Positions 1 through 11,400 of a stretch of DNA of 64,000 bases are shown here, piece by piece (position 1 is the first letter of the stretch; the number at the start of each line of letters is the position of its first letter). The notes beneath the pieces were generated by a model that did not search any database, was not told where the DNA came from, and saw only the letters and a program-made list of their open reading frames with translations. Source of the DNA: Tubulanus polymorphus (taxonomy: Eukaryota > Nemertea > Palaeonemertea > Tubulaniformes > Tubulanidae); the NCBI RefSeq assembly GCF_964204645.1, contig NC_134031.1:19031307-19095306 (forward strand), written 5' to 3'. The translations under genes were made by a program, and so were the position numbers.

Positions 1-1591
1 TGGATATATATATATATATGTACATACGCAGTGTGCCAGTTTTAATTTCCTTTGTTAAGGTATGATTACCCAATTCCTAACAGGAAACTAAATAGATTTC
101 TGCTTAAGACGTTTTTATTATTTCATGCATGAGGTTTTGTGTGTGTGTGAATAGAACTGCTTTTTTCACAGTTTCCCATGCGTCACTTCCTCACATTTTT
201 TCTGAGTATAGAATTTACGTTTAGAATTTATGTTCGCCTAAAATAGAATTTTGTGCTTTTCCATTGAAGCGTTGGGTGTCTCAGATTCAGTAAAAACCTT
301 TAGTAATCGCATGTTGGTTCACTGTTCAGAGTAGAAGGAGGCACTGATGTGTGTATTTCAGATAAGAAAATGTTTGGACTGGGCAAATGGAATTAACGGG
401 ACTCAGGGAAAATCAGGCAATTTCTAGATTCACTTTTCAGAGAATTCTGATTCTTTTCTTGAAAATCAGGGAATTTGAATTTTAAGTACTTGCTCCTGTT
501 GAGTGGGCACGAGGAATCTCTTGCAAAGAAACGACCCTCACTGAGGATTTATTCCTGGAAATTTTCATCAAGGGTCGGGGAACAATCCGGGGATTCCCTG
601 ATCTGTAATAACCCGAGGGAGATGTTGACTAAGGGTGGCCTAACCGCATGTATCACCATATATGGCTGTATTCTGGTGTGAATGCTTTGGTCTCGCAGCA
701 TAAGGCGCTGTAGTTAATCTTTGACATATTGGTTAATTTGAATAATTAATTATCGCCTATTTAATTAGCTGTTAATGAGCTATTTGTAGCTTCGCAGTAG
801 TATATTCTGTATATGTAGTCAATTATTTATTTAAATGTCTCTGTAGTTGTAATGTAGCTAACCACTGTCAAACATGAATATATTTTACGAGATATTTCTT
901 GTTTTTTATGTCAGATTTTGTGTATTTCTGAAGGTTCATGATTTATAAAGGATCTCTTATGTCATTGATAAATGTTGGCTGATAAAAATTCTTTTTCAAA
1001 TTTGAAATGATCTGTGAATACATTAGTAGATAAGTGTTTAGAGTTAGCCCAGGATGGCTGTGCTGAACTTCCAGTTCATTTTCACTGAGTTTACGGTAAT
1101 TCAGAACTGTTGAACTGAGTTCAGTGGATAAACTCAACTATTAGACCGTCCCCAGGAAGAAGTTATTATTACCTATTTAGAAAACTGGCCCCTGCATCCA
1201 TTTCCAACATTGAGTTAAAACATTGAAAATGATTTTGAACTAAATAATTAATTCTAGATTCAAACTGAACTGGGAACTGTTTAACTGGGGCCTGAGGCTG
1301 GTTGCATAGTCATGGCTTTGTTCAGTGTGCAGCCAACTTAGTTCTATAGCTGATTCAAAAACTTAACACCAGTCTAAGATCACTTTGGCTCTATTGCCAG
1401 TCTAACAATTTGAGACCAGTCTTAAGATTTAAGACCACTTCTGGACTTAAGCCACAGTTATGCAACCAGCCCTTGGGTTTTAAGAATCGTGGAATCTTAG
1501 GGCCTACCTGAAATGAAATGCAACATAATCAAAGACAATTTCAAGGTTTTCCACTTTGTCTGATGTAAACGATTTTACTGTTTCTATTCAG
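1..1591. other. 5' flank or first intron of the VAMP gene
   Basis: No coding exon can be supported here. The first coding exon of the synaptobrevin gene (initiator Met) must lie in this stretch, between 1604 and 2444, or left of the window. It holds a palindromic repeat at 1296-1472, a region near 400-620 of the recurrent 'aattccctga' type of dispersed repeat, and AT-rich sequence. Short open frames at 475-681 and 943-1137 resemble nothing. Confidence 0.5.
1296..1472. repeat. Palindromic repeat family B, copy 1
   Basis: Ends GGCTGGTTGCAtag and tTGCAACCAGCC are inverted repeats, and the interior carries mirrored 'taagaccagtcttaag'-type stretches. Sister copies lie at 5264-5402 and 14684-14820, with a fragment near 10345-10420. 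Size, termini and lack of coding suggest a MITE-like foldback element; the mobilising transposase is not in the window. Confidence 0.6.
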
Positions 1592-1603
1592 GGCGACCGA
1601 TGA
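1592..1603 (+). CDS. Candidate 12-nt VAMP microexon
   Basis: A good acceptor (tttctattcag) is followed by only 12 nt and a consensus donor gtaagt. Read to fit the next exon at 2445 (which needs two leading bases) it encodes Ala-Thr-Asp-Glu, acidic and small like the variable N-termini of synaptobrevins. Length is a multiple of three, so it could be skipped freely. There is no independent support. Confidence 0.25.
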   Translation, partial: GDR

Positions 1604-2444
1604 GTAAGTAATAATAGTAGCATCATTTACACACTACTGATCATGCAAAACAGGGATTGAATTCAGATGAAACTTTGAATTCGATCTCTCACCGAGTCCA
1701 GTTCCAGAGTCAAGACTTTAAAAAGTCTAGTTGAGTTGATTTTAATCTCGCCAATCACCTTTAGGACTCTGGATCTGGCGACACTTTTTTACATATACTT
1801 TAAGACATATTTTAATGCATTAAACTTCTTTGATCTTATAATAACATATTTAGAAAGATACGTTTTTATCTGTGTGTCAATTAAATCCTCAGAATTATAG
1901 TCGGCATCTTGTTTGTGTGGAAAAAAATCGATCTAAACTTTAAATTCTTCTATTTTTTGCTCGGTTTCTTGAATTTTCGTAATTATCACGTTTAGGATTT
2001 TTACATTTTCAATCATCTCAGGTTATAATACATATCTATGCATTATAGAACAGAACATTTTCTTTTATATGTTTGTATTTTCTTCTGGAAATATATCTTT
2101 ATGCTTTTGATGTTTTGCATAAGAATTGCGGAAAAAGTGATTTAGAATGTTCGTCCGTCATCATCATGGAATTTAAGTGAAATCACTTTTAATTGCATCA
2201 GGAAAGATTTTCCATATTTTTAGCACCGATCAAAAGTGTTTTTATCTTTTTCGAATATTTTGCATGTAATCATATAGAAAAACGTGTATAATATTCAAAA
2301 TTAGCTTTAGAGATTGTAAAATCCAGATTTAGGGTCTTATTTATGGCGCCAGTTTCAGAGAGAGCTGTGGAAAATAATTTCGGTTATGAACTGGACTGCG
2401 ATCAGATTTCGATGTCTAATTTATATGCATTTTGATATTTACAG

Positions 2445-5400
2445 GTCAGCTCCCGGAGTTCCGCAGGGAGGCAGTAAACGCCTTCAACAAACACAAGCGC
2501 AAGTCGACGAGGTACGAATGATAGACACAATGAAAATTACTGTACACAGTAAACCTCTTCTAACTATGACAAAAACGAAATTTTCTGATTCCCTCGTATT
2601 TCTTTTGTCCTGAGTTCGGCTATGCGAAGTTAACCGTAATTTTCAGGGTTCGATTGATGTGAAAAAATATGAAAAATTGACGAGTGCTTAAAAAAAATAT
2701 GATAAGTTCCGATGTTTAATTAAAAGGATTTGAAAAATATGTAAAATCCTGAATTCATCAACCTGACCGACCCGTGTATTTTTTTTTCTGTAAAAACTAC
2801 GAAATTTCTCTTTAAATTCGTTTTTTCTCGTAGGTTGTGGATATTATGCGGGTAAATGTCGATAAAGTTTTGGAACGTGATCAAAAATTATCAGAATTAG
2901 ACGGACGTGCAGGTACGTAAACTGAGTCACAGTGTGTGTGTGTGTGTGTCGCTCATCTCAACCAGCTACTGAAACACATCCAGAAAACATGGCCGCCTTC
3001 ATATTCCTCTCTATGACATCATCAAATCGGGACCACCGGCGTGCGTTTAGTCAAGATAACCCGATCAAAATTCAATCTACTTTTGTCTAGATTCTGTATA
3101 AAAAAAATAGATAATCACTCTCGATAAACTCGGATGGATCTTTAGACTTCATCATAATTCGTGGAATTTGAGAAATTATGGATAGATTTCAATTGAATCT
3201 TAGAACAAATCCGGCATCGTTGTCCTAAAATACACACTAGCGACACCTGGTGGTTCCTAGCTTGTCCCAAGTAGCTTGCAGAGTCCACATTGTCCAGTGA
3301 TTTATGACTCATTAGATTTAGATTTAACTCAGTAATTCAATGATGTCATAGGAATTACATGTGGGCGGCCATCCTGAGCGTTTCTTTATCAGTCTGATTT
3401 TATTCCGAACCATTTCGGTTCAAAACGATCTTTCTATCCCTCAATCTACAGGTGAATAAGAAATCTTTAAAACACTGGATCCAGTTCCACAATTCTGAGT
3501 GAAGAAACTCGTTGAAATTGATCTAATTTTAACCACAGACTATAGTCCATGTTTTAACGGACTATAGTCCATGTTTAAATGGACTATAGTCCATGTTTTA
3601 ACGGACTATATAGTCCATGTTTAAATGGACTATAGTCCATGTTTTAACGGACTATATAGTCCATGTTTTAACGGACTATATATTCCATGTTTTAATGGAC
3701 TATAGTCCATGTTTTAACGGACTATATAGTCCATGTTTTAACGGACTATAGTCCATGTTTTAACGGACTATAGTCCATGTTTTAACGGACTATATTCCAT
3801 GTTTTAACGGACTATAGTCCATGTTTTAACGGACTATATAGTCCATGTTTTAACGGACTATAGTCCATGTTTTAACGGACTATAGTCCATGTTTTAACGG
3901 ACTATAGTCCATGTTTTAACGGACTATATAGTCCATGTTTTAACGGACTATAGTCCATGTTTTAACGGACTATATAGTCCATGTTTTAACGGACTATATA
4001 GTCCATGTTTTAATTCATCAGAGTTGTTTGAGTCTCTCAACTGTTGAACTTGGTCTTGATGATAAAATCATGGCTAAAATGCGCAATATTTTCTCGTCGC
4101 TGGAATTAGTTTTTAGTTCGCTGCATGTCGCGGTTTATTCGGGTCCTGTCAGAACTTTACTCTAAGTTGCGAACATTTCTCCATCTTTCTCTTTCGAAAA
4201 AAAAAAAAACACAATCCAGTTTTCGATCCTCGTCAGAATTTTCCGGTGATGGAATTTTTTTTTGCTGTCCGTTTTTTTGTTGAGTGAGATGAGTTTCCGT
4301 TTTTATTTTCTGTACAGATGCTTTACAAGCGGGTGCGTCACAATTTGAGGCGAGCGCCGGAAAACTGAAACGGAAATATTGGTGGAAGAATTGCAAGGTA
4401 TTTTGTGTTAACATGCATGTCGTATCCCTCCCGCCTCTCCTCGCGCCTCTCCTCGCGCTCTCACGTGGAACCTCGTTAAAACAAAGTGAACCAGAAAATC
4501 TGTTGTTTCTACTGATTATCCAGTTATGATATTACAATCAAACTTGAAGTATTTAAGTCATTTCTGTCCGGCTTCAAATAGACACTAAGTATTTGGACTA
4601 TTTTCAAATATTCTGGCTTGGAACAAAATGCTGAATTTGTCAGTTAGGTCCTTATATCCAAATTTGTTATAACGAATGTTCCACTGTAAATGTATATTCA
4701 ACTCCTAGTCATATCTGAAATCAAGAGTTCCACTGGTTGGATTTCTTACATTTGACTCTTAAGCTTCATCGACCATGAACAAAATTTATTAGCTTAAGAG
4801 TCCAATTAAAACATTTAACCAGGAACTGGATTCTGATCCAGTACTGCTGGTACTGACTCGAATACTGATTCAGTTGCGTGGATACTGATTCAGTACTGCA
4901 GGTACTCACTCAGTACCTCCGTACTCACTGAGTATGGCGGGTACTCACTCAGTAGCATGGGTACTGACTCAGTTCCGTCGGTCTTCAGACCCTAAAAACA
5001 TCGAGTTTTAAAACGGCACCGCTTCATTATATATCTTCACTTGCTTAATTTGACAATTGAGTTTTTATACTGGTACAGGTGACCTTGACTCCGTGCATGT
5101 CTGCCCAGGGTTTGCACGTGTTGAACTTGAATAGTCCCAGGGAATATTTTGAAAGTCGTCAGTTAAAACCATGGTTTCTAAATGTTACTATGGTGGATCT
5201 CAACTAGATTGAGGATTTACCCCTAGGGATAACTCTGATACTCAGTCTATGAAACCAGGCCCAGGGGCTGGTTCCATAGACAGGGCTTAGACTTAAGACT
5301 GGTCTAAGACAAACTTCGTTCTATAGCCGATCTAACAACTTAAGACCAGTCTTAAGGTTTAAGACCACTTTTGGTCTTAAGTCCTGACTATGGAACCGAC

Positions 5401-8400
5401 CCGAGAAACTCAAATTTTTGGTTTAATCACTATTGGTTACTTCATATTTTCAATGATGAGCACAACATTTCAAACTTAACCGTTTCGAAGTAGATATCAT
5501 CAAACTGACGCCCTTGATGGCTGTTTCAGAACAATTTCATTTGCGTTATTGGAAACAGTATTAAGTTATGAATAGCAACCAATGATTCCGAATTTTTGAG
5601 ATGAAGAAAATGATGTTTTCAAGCCCCGGGGCGATGTTGAGAAAGCTATATTTATCAAGATGACGTTTGTTCAAACATTGATAATCAATTTGTCTCGAAG
5701 GAGAACGTCTCGTTCTATTCCTATAAATGTCTCCACACTTAACCTTTCAATCTCGTTGACCTTTAACGGCGTTCTTTGAGATGCAGTCAGTTTGAATCGC
5801 TGTTTCATATTTTTGATACTAGAGAAAATACATCACACTTTTCTAATAGTCGTGCTTGAATCAAGCTTTTCGGGTTGAAATGTTGCTAGAACTGTCGGGA
5901 TCCTGAACTGAGTCCGACAGTGGTCTTGAATCTTAAGACTGGATCCAGTATTTTTGAAATGAATATTTCTGCAAATAGTTTCTCAGACTATTTCAAGTGA
6001 GAAATATTTTTGAATAAAAATCAATAATCAATACATTTATAATCTGATGACCAAAACCAACAATTGATGATTTAACAATTTTTCCCGACAGTTTTGACTA
6101 GTGGGATACCCGCAGTGCTACTGTGGCAATCGAAGATTCCACGTATGGCCCACCAGGTGTCGCTAGTAGTTACTCGGTCTTCGGCGTTCAATTTCTTCTA
6201 CATTTCAATTAAAACTCAATTTTTTCCAAAATGAATCGATTATCGATGAAAACTAAACCGATATCTGAAAAGAAAAATGAATTGTATAATTGGTCGGTGC
6301 TGTGATAATATATGGATTCTGGAGTCTAAACATTCAGTTCAAATTTCATCGAAAATGAACTGATTTTGACAACGAACGACCTATTGCTCGTCACGCCATC
6401 TGGTGGGAAATCTGGTGTTACGGATTCACCATTGTTAAATCATCAACTGTGGGTTCTTTGCTCATAAACTCTGTGGAGATGAATATTAGTCTCGTCATGT
6501 TATAATCTATTATTATCAATTCAATGTTGTTCAGTGATTATTCTTATGTTCTTGTTGTTTTAAACAGAAAGTTTACAAGCCGGTGCCAATCAGTTTCAAA
6601 CCGCTACCGTGCGAATAAGGAGGAAATATTTCTGGCAAAATTGCAAGGTTGAAAAATCATATTTCATTTTTTTTTTTAAATTCTTCTTCCGTTTGAAATT
6701 TCCGACTTTACTCTGAAAAAATGCTTCGGTCTTTCCGTCGAAACGTAACGGTTCTTCTCGGAAATATTCTCACTTTTCTCTCTGAATTCTTTCGGTTTGA
6801 AAAAAGAGAAAATTTAATTTCAAAAACTGCGACATTTTCTTCTAAAAGAAAAACAGGAAAATTAAATGTTGGAAGAAATTACAGAGTTTTAGGTTTAAGA
6901 ATCAGATGAAATCACCAGAGACTCCGAACTTGGCATCCAAAAAAACCCACTTAAGGATGAATTCAACCCCTCTAAAATCCTGAGATGTGGAGATGACTGA
7001 ATCACTGATAAATTTTCCAACATTTATTTTTGCTAGTTGAGATGGAATTCTTTAAAAGTGCATGCGATTTGACCTTGAGGTCTGTAGAGGTCGGTTGTGG
7101 GTAGCGTTTCATTTTCAGCTTCTCCGTGAAAAACTTTTAAAATTAACTGTAGAATTCTCTACTTTTCATTTGAAAGAGAAGAAAATCACTATTTGAAGTA
7201 GTTCTTTAGCGGCTAGGACTTTCTTAGTCGTCGGAGTTCGGGAGGTGGATTCATCCTAGATAAATCTTTCGGACAGAAGGTTTTACATCGGCACAATGAC
7301 TTTCTACAGTGCTGCCCCCTATTATGGTTGCGGAATAAGGTAGCGTGCGAATTGGGAATGTTTTTTTTTTCTATCAGCGGTGTTGGTTATTAGGGACCCG
7401 GCTTCTACTACAGAGAAACCAAGGCTGGGTGCAGATTTAGACCCGGGGTCCGTGAACCCAGTTCCACAGTTCAGATTAGACTTTTAGATCTGACTGTAAA
7501 TCGAAGTGCCCCTGTTTTATAAACTTGGATCCAGTTCCAAACAGTTGGCCCCACTCCGCGCGGTTGCGCCAACGCGCGGGATTTACGCGAAGTAGCAGAA
7601 ACAAACATGGTCACATTTTGAACGTTAGAAATTGTACATGAATGGGGGACCTCAGTGGTTAAGATGGATCTTTGAACGGATCTCTGACAACTGACTACAC
7701 TTCTACAGTCAATTCTACAGATTTAAGTCAGATTTCCACCAATATCTATGGAACTGGATACTGGTCTATGAAGACCGGCTGCTCTGAATGAAAATGGCCC
7801 CGAGAATCTTAAGCTGATTGGGGTTGATCAGTGGGCCTGCCCCACAGCTACAGCTGAGGAAGGAATCTGATGAACTGTCCAACAGCTACGGCTGAGGAAT
7901 CTCTAATGAACTGTGGGTACCCATCTGCCCCACAGCTACGGCTGAGGAATCTCTATTGAACTGTGGGTACCAACTGCCCCACAGCTATGGCTGAGGAATC
8001 TCTAATGAACTGCACTGGTACCCACTGCCCCACAGCTATGGCTGAGGAATCTAATGAACAGTACTGGTACTCACTGCCCCACAGCTATGGCTGAGGAATC
8101 TCTAATGAACAGTACTGGTACCCACTGCCCCACAGCTATGGCTGAGGAATCTCTAATGAACAGTACTGGTACTCACCGCCCCACAGCTATGGCTGAGGAA
8201 TCTCTAATGAACAGTACTGGTACCCACTGCCCCACAGCTATGGCTGAGGAATCTCTAATGAACAGTACTGGTACCCACCGCCCCACAGCTATGGCTGAGG
8301 AATCTCTTATGAACAGTACTGGTACCCACCGCCCCACAGCTATGGCTGAGGAATTTCTAATGAACAGTACTGGTACCCACTGCCCCACAGCTATGGCTGA

Positions 8401-11400
8401 GGAATCTCTAATGAACTGTGGGTACCCACTGCCCCACAGCTATGGCTGAGGAATCTCTAATGAACTGTACTGGTACCCACTGCCCCACAGCTATGGCTGA
8501 GGAATCTCTAATGAACTGTGGGTACCCACTGCCCCACAGCTATGGCTGAGGAATCTCTAATGAACTGTACTGGTACCCACTGCCCCACAGCTATGGCTGA
8601 GGAATCTCTAATGAACAGTACTGGTACCCACTGCCCCACAGCTATGGCTGAGGAATCTCTAATGAACAGTACTGGTACCCACTGCCCCACAGCTATGGCT
8701 GAGGAATCTCTAATGAACTGTACTGGTACCCACTGCCCCACAGCTATGGCTGAGGAATCTCTAATGAACAGTACTGGTACCCACTGCCCCACAGCTATTG
8801 CTGAGGAATATAATGAACAGTACTGGTACCCACTGCCCCACAGCTATGGCTGAGGAATCTCTAATGAACAGTACTGGTACCCACTGCCCCACAGCTATGG
8901 CTGAGGAATCTCTAATGAACAGTACTGGTACCCACTGCCCCACAGCTATGGCTGAGGAATCTCTAATGAACAGTACTGGTACTCACTGCCCCACAGCTAT
9001 GGCTGAGGAATATAATGAACAGTACTGGTACCCACTGCTCCACAGCTATGGCTGAGGAATCTCTAATGAACAGTACTGGTACCCACTGCCCCACAGCTAT
9101 GGCTGAGGAATATAATGAACAGTACTGGTACCCACTGCCCCACAGCTATGGCTGAGGAATCTCTAATGAACAGTACTGGTACCCACTGCCCCACAGCTAT
9201 GGCTGAGGAATCTCTAATGAACAGTACTGGTACCCACTGCCCCACAGCTATGGCTGAGGAATATAATGAACAGTACTGGTACCCACTGCCCCACAGCTAT
9301 GGCTGAGGAATCTCTAATGAACAGTACTGGTACCCACTGCCCCACAGCTATGGCTGAGGAATCTCTAATGAACAGTACTGGTACCCACTGCCCCACAGCT
9401 ATGGCTGAGGAATCTCTAATGAACAGTACTGGTACCCACTGCCCCACAGCTATGGCTGAGGAATCTCTAATGAACAGTACTGGTACCCACTGCCCCACAG
9501 CTATGGCTGAGGAATATAATGAACAGTACTGGTACCCACTGCCCCACAGCTATGGCTGAGGAATCTCTAATGAACAGTACTGGTACCCACTGCCCCACAG
9601 CTATGGCTGAGGAATCTCTAATGAACAGTACTGGTACCCACTGCCCCACAGCTATGGCTGAGGAATCTCTAATGAACTATAACACGTCATGTTTTCAGAT
9701 GATGTTAGTTATTGGTGGTATAGTGCTGGTTATTGTAATCATTATAATTGGTAAGAACAGGAATCAGCGAAATATTTAATAAACGGCGAATTCATTTTGA
9801 AAATTGAAACTATGGATCGTCTTCCATGTTTATTCATCGATGTTGTAGAGGTGACCCTGAATATAAAACACACCAAGTGTCGCCACCTACTGAGTGTTTA
9901 CTATACTAACTAGCGTGGATGTATCGTTTATGTCGTGTATAGTTCACCGATTGTACCGTAGCGATTTCTCTTCCAAACCTACCACCAGGGGGCGCCTTTG
10001 AGGGGCTTAAGTCTTAACTGACTGACTGAACCTCTGAATTCGGATGTGTAGATGAGGTAGATGATCTCTGTCGTACAATCGGTCAGCGTTACGCACTATT
10101 GTTCATTATAGTGATTGAAAAACCAGCGATATATTTAATCATCATTAGGCACCAGTTTTATAGAATTCATACTCTGTCTATAAAACTGTGGCCTCAATGG
10201 TACAAAAATATACCACAATATGAGACGCTTTCATTGATTCCAGTTTTGAGGAAATTGCCGCAAGAGAACTTCAGAAAAAACCGGGAATATAAAACCTTGG
10301 GTTCTGAACAAACTGACGCAAAATTCTGTCCTAGGATCAGTTGAACAATCATGGCTGAGATTTACGCCCAATCTAAGACCATCTTATTTCCGAAGCCAAT
10401 CTAACAATTTGACACTATATTTTAACCCTTTCAGTGCTTACTTATCAATACCCAAAATATAATTTTAAAATTTACTGAAAGGGTTTAATCGCAGCATTGG
10501 GGCCTGAACGAAAGAACCCTATAAAACCTCAAGTACTTGATCCTTTTTGAAACTGGTATAAATGAATGCGTCAATTACCCCCCCCCCCCCCTCAATATCC
10601 CCCTTCCCCCTCCTCAATACCCCTCCCCCCACCACCACCTACATATTATATTTGTATGGGATCTGATGATGATGTTAATTGATTTATTTACAGATGATGA
10701 TTATAATGGGTGTTGTTATCGGCCTTGTTGTTATAGTGGTTGGATACTGGCTTTATACTAAGTTCCATACACCTGCCGCAGCTGCTGCTCCAGCTGCCGG
10801 AACGGCAGCCGGTACCGGCGCGCCGCCGCCCGCAGCCGGTCCGAGTCCCGCATCGGGCCCGGCCGCCGATTAGTCTCTTTAATCCATTTTGACTCCTACG
10901 ATGCCCATTGGTAATGATAAAAATATCGAACCGTCAAAAATAACGATTCTATTTCGTGATTAGCTTTCACCGCCGCGTCAGGCGTGGTCGCAACTGATAC
11001 TCACCAGGTGGCGTTGCGACCGTGCCGAGTGTGCATATTTCTTTGCATGTTACCTATCTGCATCATTTACGATTTTCTCAGTTTTTATCTTCGTCATTTT
11101 TCATTCTGATGATATTTTGTCTCTTTCTCTTCGTAAAAGTGTTTTCGATGATTTATCGCGGCTTCGCTTTAGTTTTTCGGTGACCCCTGGCTCCACACGG
11201 CCTTGCAGGGGTCACCGGCCCCGAACGATTTTGTAGAGATGCGCACCACCACCTGTTCTGGTGAACTTCAAAATATTCAAAACTTTTCGCTGAAATCTTA
11301 GATCGTAATTTCCAAAAAATTCGTCAAAACTTCTGGCTTTGATGGATGAATAAAGAATTAAAGAATAAGTTTTCGAAGCGCTATTTAAAGATGTCATGAT

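Noticed and set aside
3538-4013. Regularly spaced palindromic repeats resembling a CRISPR array
   Set aside because: The spacers are constant rather than unique, units are only 22-24 bp, and the DNA is clearly eukaryotic with spliced genes; this is a minisatellite.
8054-9779. Series of open frames on both strands with repeated [17 protein letters not shown]-type peptides
   Set aside because: They are translations of a 51-bp minisatellite whose period is a multiple of three; frames break at each 49-bp unit, both strands are equally open, and the array sits in a VAMP intron.
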